Below, in pieces: positions 28,819 through 39,530 of a stretch of 64,000 bases of DNA. The DNA lies in contig NZ_LT906447.1 in the NCBI RefSeq assembly GCF_900186985.1, forward strand, positions 1,612,001 through 1,676,000, in the 5' to 3' direction. Numbering within the stretch: position 1 is the stretch's first letter; every line of letters begins with the position of its first letter. The translations under genes were made by a program, and so were the position numbers. The stretch is from Staphylococcus piscifermentans. GTDB lineage: Bacteria > Bacillota > Bacilli > Staphylococcales > Staphylococcaceae. The notes under the pieces were generated by a model. It did no database searches. It was not told the DNA's origin and was given only the letters and a program-made list of their open reading frames with translations.

Positions 28819-28847
28819 ATTGTATAGGTATAAGTAAGGGATTACAA
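28819..28847 (-). promoter_or_regulatory. Promoter of acnA
   Basis: On the minus strand TTGTAA (28842-28847) and TACAAT (28819-28824) are 17 bases apart. A degenerate ATAA-N7-ATTA element (28830-28844) overlaps it. Confidence 0.6.
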
Positions 28848-28901
28848 CTATTAAACGGTAGAAAACAAGCTGTATTCGTTTTTGTTTTTTAATCAGTATG
28901 T

Positions 28902-28916
28902 ATAAGTAATAGTTAT
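28902..28916. promoter_or_regulatory. CcpC-type dyad upstream of acnA
   Basis: ATAAGTAATAGTTAT is an exact ATAA-N7-TTAT, the motif recognised by the citrate-responsive regulator CcpC at citB in B. subtilis. It lies about 70 bases upstream of the degenerate copy that overlaps the promoter. Confidence 0.5.
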
Positions 28917-28952
28917 CATATTAGGTTCGTGTAATAAGTATCTTTTATTGAT

Positions 28953-28967
28953 TGAGAATTATTTTCA
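28953..28967. promoter_or_regulatory. Fur-like 7-1-7 palindrome upstream of acnA
   Basis: TGAGAATTATTTTCA differs from the Fur consensus TGATAATNATTATCA at two positions. It could act on acnA; its distance from the promoter (about 120 bases) makes this uncertain. Confidence 0.35.
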
Positions 28968-28985
28968 ATTAAAGCGCCAAAAGAA

Positions 28986-29027
28986 AAAACCTGCCCCGCC
29001 TAAAATAGCGAGACAGGTTATTTATGA
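28986..29027 (-). terminator. Terminator of the BCCT transporter gene
   Basis: On the minus strand AACCTGTCTCGC pairs with GCGGGGCAGGTT (with G-T pairs), followed by six T. Confidence 0.85.
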
Positions 29028-29033
29028 TTCAAA

Positions 29034-30668
29034 TTATGATTTAGATTGTTCAGATTGTTGACGTGCTTTACGTTTATCTAGAATATCTTCTTCATAATCT
29101 TGTTGAGAATATTTCACATACTCTTCTAAACGATGTTTGTTAGGCGTTAAAGTCAAGCCTAAGAATTTACGTTCTTGGTTAGCATCTTTGTAGAAGCTGA
29201 TCATCATGAGTATCACGATAATCGAGAATGGCAAGGCACTGATAATCGCCGCACTTTGCAGTGAGTTCAAGCCTGTATCTCCACCTGAGAATAACAGAAT
29301 GAATGCGATAAGTGATTGTGCAATTCCCCATGATACTTTAATGTACGATGACGGCTCTAGAGAACCGAATGAAGTTTGCATACCTAATACGAATGTTGCT
29401 GAGTCTGCTGATGTAATAAAGAATGATGCAATCAACAGTAACGCAATAATAGATAACACAAATCCCATAGGCAAGTGATGGAATACGCCGAATAATTGTG
29501 TTTCAGGTGCCATCTTGAATAGTTCATGATGTTTTTTACCAGTTTCAATACCTAGTACACCAAACACACTGAACCAAATAAAGCTGACAATTGCAGGCAC
29601 TAGTAATACGCCTGACATAAATTCTCTGATAGAACGTCCTTTAGAAACACGGGCGATAAATACACCTACGAATGGACTCCAACTTAACCACCAGCCCCAA
29701 TAGTATAAAGTCCATGATGACATCCACTCACGTTTTTGCGGATTTAAAGCAGCAGTATCAAAACTGTTAAATAAGAATGAATTGAATAAGCTACCTGTTG
29801 AACTTGTCATCATATCCAAAATAAGAACTGTTGGTCCAACAATTAAAGCAATAATCATTAAAAGTGCACCTAAACCGATATTTAGGTTACTCAAATATTG
29901 AATACCTTTACTTAGGCCAGACCAAGCTGATGCGATAAAGAGAATAGTTACGACAATGATAATGATACCTTGAACCCAAACATTATTTGGGATTCCAAAT
30001 AAGTAATTTAATCCACCGTTAATTTGCAACGCGCCCATACCAAGTGATACGGCAACGCCGACAACTGTTGCGAATACTGCTAAAACGTCAACAATTGTTC
30101 CAATTGGGCCATCTACTTTATCTCCTAAAATAGGACGTAAAGTTTTAGATAGTAGACCTGCTTCCCCTTTTCTAAATTGAGCATAAGCAAGTGCTAAAGC
30201 AACAACGCCATAAACTGCCCAAGCGTGGAAGCCCCAGTGGAAGAAAGAAGAACGTAACGCTTCAGTATAAGCTTGTGCTGTTTCCGGTTTGGCATTCGGA
30301 GGTGCAGCAAAATCTCCCATTGGTTCAGCGGCACCATAGAATACTAAACCGATACCCATACCAGCACTGAATAACATTGCAAACCAAGAAATAGTGTTAA
30401 ATTCTGGTTTATCATTTGGTTTACCTAGTTTCAGTTTACCAATCGGGCTGAAAATCAAGAATACACAGAAGAATACGATTACTGTAGTTAGAATTAAGTA
30501 ATACCAACCCAAATCATTGGTAATCCAAAGTTTGATACTGTTCGTTATTTTATCAAACTGACTTGGAAAGATAGCACCGGCTAAAACAACGATTAAAACT
30601 AGAATCGATCCATAGATAAATACCGGCGACAACTTCTTGCCATTATTACCATGCTGAGAAGAATTCAT
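29034..30668 (-). CDS. BCCT-family osmolyte transporter (OpuD/BetT-like)
   Basis: This sodium-coupled carrier for betaine, choline or related quaternary amines has 544 residues and about twelve helices. It shows the GMGIGLVFYGAAEPMG stretch, whose glycine-rich motif is associated with glycine betaine use, and the BCCT signature WTLYYWGWWLSWSPFVG...RVSKGRSIREF. The charged C-terminal tail is typical of osmosensing members. The ATG at 30668 has GGGAG nine bases upstream; a TTG at 30674 is too close. It is divergent from mscL, the osmotic release channel, an arrangement that pairs uptake and efflux of solutes. Confidence 0.88.
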   Translation of the reverse strand: MNSSQHGNNGKKLSPVFIYGSILVLIVVLAGAIFPSQFDKITNSIKLWITNDLGWYYLILTTVIVFFCVFLIFSPIGKLKLGKPNDKPEFNTISWFAMLFSAGMGIGLVFYGAAEPMGDFAAPPNAKPETAQAYTEALRSSFFHWGFHAWAVYGVVALALAYAQFRKGEAGLLSKTLRPILGDKVDGPIGTIVDVLAVFATVVGVAVSLGMGALQINGGLNYLFGIPNNVWVQGIIIIVVTILFIASAWSGLSKGIQYLSNLNIGLGALLMIIALIVGPTVLILDMMTSSTGSLFNSFLFNSFDTAALNPQKREWMSSWTLYYWGWWLSWSPFVGVFIARVSKGRSIREFMSGVLLVPAIVSFIWFSVFGVLGIETGKKHHELFKMAPETQLFGVFHHLPMGFVLSIIALLLIASFFITSADSATFVLGMQTSFGSLEPSSYIKVSWGIAQSLIAFILLFSGGDTGLNSLQSAAIISALPFSIIVILMMISFYKDANQERKFLGLTLTPNKHRLEEYVKYSQQDYEEDILDKRKARQQSEQSKS

Positions 30669-31043
30669 AATCAATTACTCCCTTTCCATTTATTTTATTG
30701 TCCAAAAAATATAAAACTGATTTTATAAGAAAAAATCATTTTCGTGAAAAACCATTTACTAGCATAACAAACGCTTAGCACATTATCAAACTTACTAAAT
30801 TTAATTATACAATAATTTTTTAATGTCTATCTCAATAATCAATTTCACCTTAATTTGTTTTAAAGTATTTTATATAAGACCACATTATATTTTCCTTTAC
30901 CCTGTTTATGAAGTAATAAAGATGAAAGCGCTGTAATTTACTATAAATTAATAATCTTCAGTAAAAAACAACCTAAAAACCTATTTTTTTCAAAAAAAGA
31001 ATTATTGTATAATACACTTTAGTAAAATTAGGAGGATATATTC
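30669..31043. other. AT-rich 375-base gap between the BCCT transporter gene and mscL
   Basis: It holds the two divergent promoter regions. A TATAAT for mscL lies at 31008-31013 with a poor -35, and a minus-strand TATAAT at 30804-30809 is a candidate for the transporter gene. A cre-like TGAAAGCGCTGTAA (one mismatch) lies at 30923-30936. No gene-like frame is seen. Confidence 0.5.
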
Positions 31044-31466
31044 ATGTTTAAGGAATTCAAAGAATTTGCTTTCAAAGGAAATGTATTAGACTTAGCAGTA
31101 GCTGTAGTGATGGGTGCTGCTTTCAACAAAATTGTTACTTCTTTAGTGACTTACATTATTATGCCGCTTATAGGTTTGATTTTTGGAACCGTTGATTTCG
31201 CTAAAAACTGGTCCTTTATGGGTATTAAATACGGTTTGTTTGTCCAATCCATTATTGACTTTTTAATTGTTGCCTTTGCCCTATTCATTTTTGTTAAACT
31301 TGCTAATACTTTAATGAAAAAAGAAGAAGTTGAAGAAGCTCCAGAAGAAAATATTGTACTTCTTACTGAAATCAGAGATTTATTGCAACAACAAAATGGC
31401 ACAGTTAAAAATGAAACTACTGAAATCATCACTGAATCAAATGATTTCAACAATAAGAAACTTTAA
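31044..31466 (+). CDS. mscL: Large-conductance mechanosensitive channel
   Basis: This pentameric membrane channel releases solutes on sudden osmotic downshift. The N-terminal helix and TM1 read [23 protein letters not shown], here quoted in parts; TM2 spans about residues 70-95 ([19 protein letters not shown]). At 140 residues it is about 20 longer than recalled S. aureus MscL. The excess is a C-terminal acidic and asparagine-rich tail after the conserved LLTEIRDLL helix. It has a strong AGGAGG site. It is convergent with sbcC, with a shared terminator. Confidence 0.93.
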   Translation: MFKEFKEFAFKGNVLDLAVAVVMGAAFNKIVTSLVTYIIMPLIGLIFGTVDFAKNWSFMGIKYGLFVQSIIDFLIVAFALFIFVKLANTLMKKEEVEEAPEENIVLLTEIRDLLQQQNGTVKNETTEIITESNDFNNKKL

Positions 31467-31482
31467 TATATTTCTTTAATAG

Positions 31483-31516
31483 AAAACGACTTGCAATTGC
31501 GGCAAGTCGTTTTTTG
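31483..31516. terminator. Bidirectional terminator between mscL and sbcC
   Basis: AAAACGACTTGC pairs perfectly with GCAAGTCGTTTT around a 7-base loop, with a T run. Confidence 0.9.
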
Positions 31517-31520
31517 TATA

Positions 31521-34500
31521 TTAAAACTTAAATTGTGTCGTACTTTGGTAAGCGTCTGTTTTTACTTCTAGAATTGTAGGTATACGTTGTTTCAACTCGC
31601 TTACATGTGAAATAATACCTACCATTCTTCCTGTCGATTTAATATTTAATAGAGTGTCTAAGGCTGTTTCTAACGTTTCTTGATCAAGCGTGCCGAAACC
31701 TTCGTCTATAAACATCGATTCTAAAGTAATACCTCCAGATTCCTGCTGTACAACCTCGCTTAAACCAAGCGCTAATGCTAGAGAAGCTTGGAACGATTCT
31801 CCACCTGACAGCGTAGAGATATGACGTGTTTTATTTGAATGTGAATCGAAGACTACAATTTCTAGACCGCTATAACCTTGCGTTACTTCTTCACTGCGCT
31901 TTAAGATATACCTATTATTGGTCATTCTCATAAAACGTTTATTAGCGTACTCCAGTATCATTTCTAAATAGTAAACTAAAACGTAATTTTCTAACGTCAG
32001 CTTTTGAATATTTTTTCCTGATAGAATTTCAGCCAAATCAAAGATTTCTTGTTGTTCTGCTAACTCTTTTGCTAAAACATCTATATGTTCATGAATTTCT
32101 GTGAAATGGCTCGCATTTAATTGCAACTTAAATTCATGCTCATTTAACCGCTTCGACTTCTCCTCAAGCACTCTTTTCTGCGTTTCCAGATTGTTCGACA
32201 ACTGCTCCAAATCAGGATGCTCTTGATTTCCGATAACCGCTTTTAATTCAGCAAGTTTATGAGATAAATTATTTTCCTTATCATGATAAATTTTAATCCG
32301 CTCTTCAATTTCCTCTTTTTTCGGCATTAAATCTAAAATTTCTTGCACTTCATCAGTACTTTGTATGCCGATATTTTCCATTTCAATTTGAGATTGCTGT
32401 TTTAAGTGTGCGATTGCTTTATCAGTTTCTTTACGGTTATCCTGCACTGAAGTATGCTTTGTTTGTTCAATTGCAATTTGTTGCTTCACTTCTATTTCTT
32501 GTTGTTTTAATGCTTCTGTTTGTTTTTGATAATCTTTTACCATATCTTGTTTCTGTGCAAAATCATTCATAAAATCCATTACATTACGGAAAGAAGTACC
32601 CTTTTCAAAATCCTCAATTAATCCATCAATTTTTTCAATATCAGCTTTCTTTTGAGTGAGCGTGAGTTGCAAACTTTGGATATCATCTTTAATTTGCTGA
32701 ACTTGTGCGTTGGCCTTCTCAATCTCTTTATTGCGTTTATCTTGATGCTGCTTATCTGTTTCCGCTTTTTCATATTGTTTTTTCAAGTCTTGAAGTATTT
32801 GTGTATTGTTTTCTGGCAACTCTTCTCGCTCAAATTTTTCAACTTCACTTTTAAGCATATTATATTCAGCTTCTAATTTTGAATGAGCCGTTCGAATTTC
32901 CTCTTTATTTTCATGCAAAGTATTCAACATTTCCCTTTGCGCTCTTAGCTCCTCGAAATCCAAGTGATCTGAAAGAGATTGAATCGTATTGCCACATATC
33001 GGACATTGGTCTCCAGGTTGCAACATGGATTGCAGCTTTTTGATCATTGTTTCTTGATTATCTAACTCTAATTGATTGGTGTTAAATTGTGAAATTTTTG
33101 CCTGAAACTCGTTCAATTTTTGAGTATTATCTGTTAATTCTTGTTCTAATACTTTTAATCTTGTTAAACGTTGCACTTGTGCTTCTTCTTTTTCGATCGT
33201 CGCTTCTGTATCTTTAATTTGTTGTTTTAAATCGAATATTTGTTGTGTCAGTTGATTCAGTCGTTCATAATCGGGCTGTTCATTCTGATAATCCGCTTCT
33301 ATTCTCTTTAATAACTGCTCATTTTGTTTTAAATCTTTCTGTGATTGCTCATATTCTTCTTGTACTTGTGCTTGATTACGATATGCGTTTTTGTATTGTT
33401 GATGATTTTGATAAAAGTATTGCGTATCATTCATAAACTGCTGTTGTAATTCTATATCATTTTGAGTTTCCGCTAATTTTTCTTGTTGTGTTGTAACTGT
33501 TTGCAACTGAGACTGATATTGTTGAATATGGGCTTCAATTTTCTCAAATCTATCATTTAACTCATTCAATTTTGCAGTTTGTCCAGAAATATTTTCTATG
33601 ATTTGGTGAAGCGGGCGTACTTCTCGAATTTTCTTCAGTTGAGCTTCAAGTATTTTAATTTCAGAAGCTTGCTTTTCAAGTGTTTCTAGCTGAGCTGTTA
33701 AGTCGCTTTGTTCTGCCATTTTCTGATTCAATTCTTCGGCTTCTCTAAAGGATTTCTCTGCTTTTTGTTTGAGTTCATCTTGTTGGATTTTTTCATTTTC
33801 CAATTGTTGGTAAATTTCTTTTCCAATTCGTTCAAATTCAGGAATACTGTTTAATAACTTTTCTGTTTGTATACTTGGAAGTGTTTTATATTCTTGCAAT
33901 TTTTCATTATCGAAATCTTCTACTTTATTCCATAATTGCTCAATCTGTTGGTGTCTCATTTCAATCTTTTTCTTTTCTTCTTTATTTTGGTTTACTAATC
34001 GTTGTTGTAATGCTTCAAAACGATTCGTATTGAATAAAGTTCTAAGTATTTCTTGCTTGGAGGAACTCTTAGAAAACAGAAACTTCTTAAATTCTCCTTG
34101 CGGTAAGATAAATAACTGTCTGAATTGTTCTATATTTACACCTAACAATTCTTGAATATAATTATTCCCAGCGTTCACTTTGCTTTCTCTGAGTTCATAA
34201 CGATCATTTTCTAATTCATACACAGCTAAATTGGGATGTGTTTGATTTTTGTTGCCTTCTTTAACGAACGCACCTTGTCTGATTACCTTAAATTGCTTAT
34301 CTTTTAATTGAAAAATAAGTTCAACTTCCATCGGAGACTTTCCATCAGCAAAGTGACTTCTCAATGCGCCTTCTTTTCTGGATGCTGTAGAAGCTTTTCC
34401 ATATAACGCAAATACAATGGCATCAAACAGCATAGATTTACCTGACCCTGTTTTGCCACTGATTAAAAAAAGCTCATTATTATGCAGTTGAGTAAAATCT

Positions 34501-34556
34501 ATAGTTTCATCCATGAAAGGACCGACATTTTGTAAATGAAGCTTTAAGGGTTTCAT
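31521..34556 (-). CDS. sbcC: Exonuclease SbcCD subunit C
   Basis: This SMC-like ATPase of the Mre11-Rad50 type opens hairpins and processes DNA ends with SbcD. Walker A is [14 protein letters not shown] near residue 35, two long coiled coils flank a zinc hook CPICGN in the middle, and the signature [15 protein letters not shown] and Walker [12 protein letters not shown] lie at the C-terminus. The length of 1011 residues is normal. It overlaps sbcD by four bases, indicating coupled translation. I found no LexA box directly before sbcD. Confidence 0.95.
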   Translation of the reverse strand: MKPLKLHLQNVGPFMDETIDFTQLHNNELFLISGKTGSGKSMLFDAIVFALYGKASTASRKEGALRSHFADGKSPMEVELIFQLKDKQFKVIRQGAFVKEGNKNQTHPNLAVYELENDRYELRESKVNAGNNYIQELLGVNIEQFRQLFILPQGEFKKFLFSKSSSKQEILRTLFNTNRFEALQQRLVNQNKEEKKKIEMRHQQIEQLWNKVEDFDNEKLQEYKTLPSIQTEKLLNSIPEFERIGKEIYQQLENEKIQQDELKQKAEKSFREAEELNQKMAEQSDLTAQLETLEKQASEIKILEAQLKKIREVRPLHQIIENISGQTAKLNELNDRFEKIEAHIQQYQSQLQTVTTQQEKLAETQNDIELQQQFMNDTQYFYQNHQQYKNAYRNQAQVQEEYEQSQKDLKQNEQLLKRIEADYQNEQPDYERLNQLTQQIFDLKQQIKDTEATIEKEEAQVQRLTRLKVLEQELTDNTQKLNEFQAKISQFNTNQLELDNQETMIKKLQSMLQPGDQCPICGNTIQSLSDHLDFEELRAQREMLNTLHENKEEIRTAHSKLEAEYNMLKSEVEKFEREELPENNTQILQDLKKQYEKAETDKQHQDKRNKEIEKANAQVQQIKDDIQSLQLTLTQKKADIEKIDGLIEDFEKGTSFRNVMDFMNDFAQKQDMVKDYQKQTEALKQQEIEVKQQIAIEQTKHTSVQDNRKETDKAIAHLKQQSQIEMENIGIQSTDEVQEILDLMPKKEEIEERIKIYHDKENNLSHKLAELKAVIGNQEHPDLEQLSNNLETQKRVLEEKSKRLNEHEFKLQLNASHFTEIHEHIDVLAKELAEQQEIFDLAEILSGKNIQKLTLENYVLVYYLEMILEYANKRFMRMTNNRYILKRSEEVTQGYSGLEIVVFDSHSNKTRHISTLSGGESFQASLALALGLSEVVQQESGGITLESMFIDEGFGTLDQETLETALDTLLNIKSTGRMVGIISHVSELKQRIPTILEVKTDAYQSTTQFKF

Positions 34557-35680
34557 GTTTGGTCACCTCTCATAATTTCATTCAATAATTGCGTTACTTT
34601 TTTCTGCTGCAACTCCGACAACTCTTTATGCGTCATTTCTTCATAAAAAGTTCCGATAATAGTTTGATCAGGTAATTTTTTAATTTCTCGATCTGTAAAT
34701 TGATGTTCAAACGTTTGTGAGTGATTGGTCAATGCTAAAACATTTTTATACAATTGTTTGATATTCATTATAGGATCTGTAATATGTGACATTTCACTTA
34801 ATTTGAAATGAAAGTAGTTATCTCTGTTTTTAACAGCTATTCTATCTTGAATAACATCTTCATAGGTTGCTTCTATCACTTCAAGTTCTCGTAATGGCTG
34901 CATTGCTATAAAGGTGCTTTCCACTTCATGTGGTGCCTCTAACAATACACGACGATAACCTTTCGGCTGATTAGCTTCTGAAAAAGAATACTGCAAAAGT
35001 GAACCACTATAAAAGACGTAATTTGATTGAATACTGAAAGGATGATGTAAATGCCCTAGCATGACAGTATCGAAATGTTCCATATATTTTTCTGGCACTT
35101 GTTCGACTGTACCAATTGTTAATGGGCGTTCTGATTCACTTCTGATTCCGCCAGCTACTGTCATATGAGCAATCAACACATTTTGCTTATCTTTATCTAA
35201 CTCACTGCTGATACGCTTTAAACAACATTCTACCGCTTCATCATATGATTTTAACTTTTCTTCTGGAAAATAGTGCTGTATTTCACTCAACGTCGCAAAT
35301 GGCAATGTATAGAAGTCTATATTTTCAAATGAAATAGGTTGATGCATGGTATCTAGTTTGGTGCGTATATAGAGTTTTGAATGCTCAAACCAAGAAGCGC
35401 CATAATTCAAACGTTCTTTACCGTCATGATTGCCGCTGATTATAATAATTGGAATTTGCAACTTTAAATTTAATTCACCAATCGTTGTTTCAAGTAATTG
35501 AATCGCCTCTTTGCTCGGATAACTCGTATCGTATAAGTCTCCCGCAATAACGATTAAATCCGGCTGTTCTTCTTTCATTGCCGCAATAAATTGTTCTAAG
35601 ATATATTTTTGGTCTTCTAAGAATGACTGGCCATTTAAAATTTTTCCTAGATGCCAGTCAGCTGTATGTATGACTTTCAC
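34553..35680 (-). CDS. sbcD: Exonuclease SbcCD subunit D
   Basis: This Mre11-type metallophosphoesterase has 375 residues. The metal-binding motifs run in order: DWHLGK (residues 8-13), [20 protein letters not shown] and GHLHHPF. It forms the nuclease partner of SbcC encoded just downstream with a four-base overlap. The start ATG at 35680 follows GAGGTGAT. A hairpin at 35712-35742 separates it from a short membrane-peptide gene upstream. Confidence 0.95.
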   Translation of the reverse strand: MKVIHTADWHLGKILNGQSFLEDQKYILEQFIAAMKEEQPDLIVIAGDLYDTSYPSKEAIQLLETTIGELNLKLQIPIIIISGNHDGKERLNYGASWFEHSKLYIRTKLDTMHQPISFENIDFYTLPFATLSEIQHYFPEEKLKSYDEAVECCLKRISSELDKDKQNVLIAHMTVAGGIRSESERPLTIGTVEQVPEKYMEHFDTVMLGHLHHPFSIQSNYVFYSGSLLQYSFSEANQPKGYRRVLLEAPHEVESTFIAMQPLRELEVIEATYEDVIQDRIAVKNRDNYFHFKLSEMSHITDPIMNIKQLYKNVLALTNHSQTFEHQFTDREIKKLPDQTIIGTFYEEMTHKELSELQQKKVTQLLNEIMRGDQT

Positions 35681-35711
35681 AAGATCACCTCATGTTTCTC
35701 ATTATATAATA

Positions 35712-35742
35712 AACCGCTTATCTTCTCATTGAAAATAAGCGG
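35712..35742 (-). terminator. Hairpin between the 28-residue peptide gene and sbcD
   Basis: ACCGCTTAT pairs with ATAAGCGGT around a 13-base loop, followed by an A/T-rich stretch. It may partially terminate transcripts from the upstream peptide gene before sbcD. Confidence 0.6.
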
Positions 35743-35775
35743 TAACACTTAAGTCTATTAAATTATTAGTTATAT

Positions 35776-35862
35776 TTAGTATAACTTTTGGAAAAAAGAA
35801 AATGTTAATGCTAAACCAGCTACGATGAGTCCGATTAAACTCACAACATGTTTTAGTTTCAA
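35776..35862 (-). CDS. 28-residue membrane peptide
   Basis: A short minus-strand frame with TTG start encodes MKLKHVVSLIGLIVAGLALT plus FSFFQKLY. One hydrophobic helix fills residues 6-24, preceded by lysines. An AAAGG site lies about nine bases before the start, and a TATAAT lies further upstream (ATTATA on the plus strand, about 35894-35899). It is too short for standard gene calls. It could be a stress or small-toxin-like peptide, but I know no family for it. It precedes sbcDC on the same strand. Confidence 0.5.
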   Translation of the reverse strand: MKLKHVVSLIGLIVAGLALTFSFFQKLY

Positions 35863-35918
35863 ATGAATCAACCTTTCTTTTCTTTGTATTCTTTTAGTAT
35901 TATACCCTTTATAACAAA

Positions 35919-35964
35919 ATTGAGCAGGACAGGAATAAAATTATTTCACTGTCCCGCTCCGTAA
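35919..35964 (-). terminator. Terminator of ccdC (dispersed repeat type)
   Basis: On the minus strand GAGCGGGACAGTGAAATAA pairs with TTATTCCTGTCCTGCTC. The sequence belongs to the same hairpin repeat family as 2003-2060. Confidence 0.7.
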
Positions 35965-35972
35965 ACTTTCTA

Positions 35973-36440
35973 TTAACTTATAAGTTCTTTTTTCAACTTT
36001 TTATATTTCATCAACATAGCAATTCGCCATGGTAAAATCATGCAAAATGCAAGTAGGAAGAACATTCCGGCCAGTTGTCCAGGGTCAATCTGATTGCTGA
36101 CAATTACTTTAATAAACGTTCTGATAACGAGTAAAGATATTAAAATAATCGGGAATGCTTTCGAACGTTTCATATAAATCTCTGAACCTTTTACTTCGAA
36201 ATGAGATGTCCAGATCAGAACTGTGGAGAATAGTACACCTAGTATGATGGCTTCAATAATTTCCATACCATTTAATCTAAAGTAAGGAACGACGAACATT
36301 AATGCCCCTGTGGACATGAATATAGGTGGTAAAATCAGTTTCTTTTCATTAACAGGAAATTGTTGTGCTTTCATTCTGACGACTATTACAACAGCGCCCA
36401 TTATGAATGCTATACCGATAGAAAATACAAGATATAACAC
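35973..36440 (-). CDS. CcdC-family membrane protein
   Basis: The 155-residue protein has about five helices and matches the CcdC/YneN-type family named after the cytochrome c biogenesis region of Bacillus (MLYLVFSIGIAFIMGAVVIV..., here in part). A charged segment RMKAQQFPVNEKKLILPP follows the first helix, as in the family. No CcdA-like thiol motif is present, so a direct redox role is not supported. It is a single gene between sbcDC and yneF, as in S. aureus by memory. Function unknown. Confidence 0.7.
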   Translation of the reverse strand: MLYLVFSIGIAFIMGAVVIVVRMKAQQFPVNEKKLILPPIFMSTGALMFVVPYFRLNGMEIIEAIILGVLFSTVLIWTSHFEVKGSEIYMKRSKAFPIILISLLVIRTFIKVIVSNQIDPGQLAGMFFLLAFCMILPWRIAMLMKYKKLKKELIS

Positions 36441-36613
36441 AATGACACCTTCTTTACATGGTTAAGTATTTAATTTAAATCATTGTATAGTATATCACTG
36501 CAACTGAAAATTTCCATAGTAAAAGTTCTTTTTTCCCGAGATAATTCCATTCTGCACATCAATTTTTATATGAAAAAGCTTTCTGGCTCTACTCTTTTGA
36601 GAGAATGAAAAAC

Positions 36614-36672
36614 TTTTTTAAAAACAAAAAAAGAAACAATACTCTTCTTTGAGCAAAGTTTCTTTTTTTATT
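36614..36672 (-). terminator. Terminator of the YneF-like gene
   Basis: AAAGAAAC pairs with GTTTCTTT around a loop that contains a smaller stem, and is flanked by A and T runs. Confidence 0.65.
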
Positions 36673-36677
36673 AGAGA

Positions 36678-36908
36678 TTATTTCATTTTTTGATCCATAT
36701 TTTTGTTCATCATCGTCATCATTTGATTGATTTTCTTTTGAGATGGTTTTTGACCCATTTGCATCATCATCATACGTAACATTTCTTCATTAATAGGAGG
36801 GTTCTTTTTAAGATAATCCATCATGTATTTTCTTGCTAAGAAGAATCCACCAACTAAACCGATGATAAGTGCAGCAACAATTAAAAGAATTGCTAACCAA
36901 GTTGCCAT
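36678..36908 (-). CDS. YneF family protein (UPF0154)
   Basis: This 76-residue membrane protein has one N-terminal helix ([20 protein letters not shown]) and a methionine-rich cytosolic tail with [20 protein letters not shown]. This tail is diagnostic of UPF0154. The ATG at 36908 gives MATWLAI, as in other staphylococci; the frame opens four codons earlier without a better site. Function unknown. It is monocistronic. Confidence 0.88.
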   Translation of the reverse strand: MATWLAILLIVAALIIGLVGGFFLARKYMMDYLKKNPPINEEMLRMMMMQMGQKPSQKKINQMMTMMNKNMDQKMK

Positions 36909-37006
36909 TGTCTCACCCACTTTCTTTATCCTTTTGCATTTTACTAAACTTATAAATTCATTTCAAGTTGTTCTATTACACTCTCACATTGAATTCACAA
37001 AATAAG

Positions 37007-37074
37007 AGCTATTCCTAGCCCTTTGAAATTATAACTGTATTATACAGCATTTCAAGTATGGAATAGCTCTCTCT
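37007..37074 (-). terminator. Terminator of tkt
   Basis: On the minus strand AGAGCTATTCC pairs with GGAATAGCTCT, with an inner TTGAAAT/ATTTCAA stem. Confidence 0.75.
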
Positions 37075-37096
37075 TACTTACATTGTATTGCATTTA

Positions 37097-39085
37097 TTAT
37101 AGATTGTTCAATAACTTAAGAACATTTTCTTTTGTGAAACCATATTTTTCAACGACTAAGCCGCCTGGAGCACTTGCACCGAATCTATCGATACCTAATA
37201 CTTCGCCTTCTAAGCCGACATATTTATGCCAACCTAGTGTTGCGCCCATTTCTACAGCTAAGCGTTTAGTAATTGATGGTGTAAGAATTTCATCTTTATA
37301 TTCTTTAGATTGTTGTTCAAATGCGTGCCAGTTAGGCATTGATACGACGCGAATACCTTTGCCGCTTTCAGCAAATGATTTTGCTGCTTCAACTGCTAAG
37401 CTCACTTCAGAACCAGTAGCAAGCAATAGATATTCAGGTTCAGCATCTGATTCGTAAACTACATATGCACCTTTACGTACACCTTCTTCAACTGTGTCTT
37501 TCGGTACATCTAAAACAGGTAAGTTTTGACGTGTTAATACTAATGATGTTGGTGTATTTTCAGTTTCTAATGCAACTTCCCAAGCAACACGTGTTTCGTT
37601 ACCGTCAGCTGGACGAATTACATTCATATTCGGTAATGAACGTAAGGCCGCTAATTGTTCAATCGGTTCATGAGTAGGTCCATCTTCACCTACAGCGATT
37701 GAATCATGTGTAAAGATAAATGTTGAGTTCAAGCCCATGATTGCTGATAATCTTAACGCTGGTTTCAAGTAGTCGCTGAAGACAAAGAATGTTGCGCCAT
37801 ATGGATTTAAGCCGCCATGTGCAGCCATACCGTTTACAGCAGCTCCCATTGCAAATTCACGTACACCAAACCAAACGTTTTTACCTTCTGGTGTATTGCG
37901 ATCATAGTCTACTGCATCTTTAACATTTGATTTGTTTGAACCTGCTAAGTCAGCTGATCCGCCGAAGAATGAAGGAACATGTTTACTCAAGGCTTGAATA
38001 ACTTCTCCTGAGTCAGCACGTGTAGCACTTTCGCTGCCTACTTCAAATTCTGGTAAATATTCTTTGTAGTCTTCTGGCAATTCACCATTAATCGCTTTTT
38101 TGAATTCTGCAGCAAGTTCAGGATATTCATCAGAATATTTATCTACTAATTTCTTCCATGCTGCTTCATTTTCGTCAGCACGTTTTAACATTGTTTCATT
38201 GAAGATGTCATATACTTCATCTGGTACATAGAAACGTTTTTCAGGATTCAAGTGATAATTTTCTAATGTCAATGTACGTTCATCATCACCTAATGGTGCA
38301 CCATGTACGCCATGCGTACCTGATTTATTAGGTGAACCGTAGCCAATAACTGTTTTCACTTCAATCATTGAAGGACCTTTTTGTTTCTTAGCTTCTTCAA
38401 TAGCATTATTGATTTCTTCTAAATCATTACCATCTTTAACTAAGATATGATTCCAACCATACGCTTCGAAACGTTCTTTGATATTTTCAGAGAATGCTTT
38501 ATCCAAGTCACCGTCTAATGAAATATCATTTGAATCATACAGTGCAATTAATTTATCCAATTGCAAATGACCTGCTAATGAAGCGGCTTCATGAGAAATA
38601 CCTTCCATCAAGTCACCATCAGAAGCTAAAACATAAGTGTAATGGTCTACTACTTCAGCATCCGGTTTATTGAATTTACCTGCCAAGTGATTTTCAGCCA
38701 TTGCCATTCCCACAGACATAGCAAAACCTTGTCCAAGAGGACCAGTAGTTACCTCTACACCTTGAGTGTGTCTGAATTCAGGGTGACCTGGAGTCTTAGA
38801 ATCCCACTGTCTGAATTGTTTCAGTTCTTCTAATTCTAAACTTCCAGAAACATGAAGCAAGCTATAAAGCAACGCAGAACCATGTCCTGCAGATAAAATG
38901 AATCTATCTCTATTAAAGTATTCATTTGAATTAGGGTTGAAATTCAAATGGCGTGTCCAAAGCGTATATGCCATTGGCGCAGCACCCATAGGCAATCCTG
39001 GATGACCAGAATTCGCTTTTTCTACTGCATCGATACTTAAAGCTCTTATCGTATTAACTGCAAGTTCATCTTTTTTGTCGAACAT
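37097..39085 (-). CDS. tkt: Transketolase
   Basis: This thiamine-diphosphate enzyme of the pentose phosphate pathway transfers two-carbon units between sugar phosphates. It has 662 residues. It shows the N-terminal [18 protein letters not shown], the ThDP motif ending in GDGDLMEG-type ([10 protein letters not shown]), and [18 protein letters not shown] in the pyrimidine domain. The ATG at 39085 follows AAAGGAAG; the frame extends ten codons upstream without a site. It stands downstream of the DUF896 gene and sosA, but terminators separate them. Confidence 0.96.
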   Translation of the reverse strand: MFDKKDELAVNTIRALSIDAVEKANSGHPGLPMGAAPMAYTLWTRHLNFNPNSNEYFNRDRFILSAGHGSALLYSLLHVSGSLELEELKQFRQWDSKTPGHPEFRHTQGVEVTTGPLGQGFAMSVGMAMAENHLAGKFNKPDAEVVDHYTYVLASDGDLMEGISHEAASLAGHLQLDKLIALYDSNDISLDGDLDKAFSENIKERFEAYGWNHILVKDGNDLEEINNAIEEAKKQKGPSMIEVKTVIGYGSPNKSGTHGVHGAPLGDDERTLTLENYHLNPEKRFYVPDEVYDIFNETMLKRADENEAAWKKLVDKYSDEYPELAAEFKKAINGELPEDYKEYLPEFEVGSESATRADSGEVIQALSKHVPSFFGGSADLAGSNKSNVKDAVDYDRNTPEGKNVWFGVREFAMGAAVNGMAAHGGLNPYGATFFVFSDYLKPALRLSAIMGLNSTFIFTHDSIAVGEDGPTHEPIEQLAALRSLPNMNVIRPADGNETRVAWEVALETENTPTSLVLTRQNLPVLDVPKDTVEEGVRKGAYVVYESDAEPEYLLLATGSEVSLAVEAAKSFAESGKGIRVVSMPNWHAFEQQSKEYKDEILTPSITKRLAVEMGATLGWHKYVGLEGEVLGIDRFGASAPGGLVVEKYGFTKENVLKLLNNL

Positions 39086-39213
39086 CAATAAAACTTCCTT
39101 TCTATACAGCATCATTTTATGCCATTATACATTATCTATTACCAGTTTTACATTCTTTGTTCTTATGAAACCGCTAACAATTATTATAAATTTATTCATT
39201 TTTAAATTTTATA

Positions 39214-39256
39214 CTAAAAAAATCCGCCTCATCACTGAAATAAGGCGGTTTTTATC
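39214..39256 (-). terminator. Terminator of the DUF896 gene
   Basis: On the minus strand AAACCGCCTTA pairs with TGAGGCGGATTT, followed by a T run. Confidence 0.8.
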
Positions 39257-39287
39257 TATATTCAAAGTCAGCTTTTGCAAGAAAAAT

Positions 39288-39530
39288 TTAGTTTCTTTTA
39301 TTTTGATCACGTTGGACTTGTTTCAATTTATCAGGAGTCACATCATTGCCTTCTGGATCTAAGACTTTCGTATTCTCAAGTTGTTGTTTGAAACCTTCAC
39401 GGAAAGTACCGAGGTATTTCTGATGAAGCTCTGCTCTTTCTTTTGCTTCTTCTTTTGTTAAGCCCTCTGTTTTTTTCTTTTTAGATAATTCATTGATTCT
39501 CTTAATCGTTTTTTTATGTTCTTCAGACAC
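39288..39530 (-). CDS. DUF896/YnzC family protein (UPF0291)
   Basis: This small soluble protein of 80 residues is helical and highly charged: RINELSKKKKTEGLTKEEA followed by GTFREGFKQQLENTKVLDPEGNDVTP. B. subtilis YnzC and its relatives belong to SOS-linked operons near lexA, and this copy lies directly downstream of sosA. The start is GTG at 39530 with GGAGGG (39538-39543) eight bases upstream. Longer frames starting at ATG codons further up would place that site inside the gene. Function unknown. Confidence 0.82.
   Translation of the reverse strand: MSEEHKKTIKRINELSKKKKTEGLTKEEAKERAELHQKYLGTFREGFKQQLENTKVLDPEGNDVTPDKLKQVQRDQNKRN

Noticed and set aside
35681..35930. LexA box before sbcDC
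   Set aside because: SbcDC is SOS-linked in some Firmicutes, but I found no GAAC-N4-GTTC motif in the upstream region.
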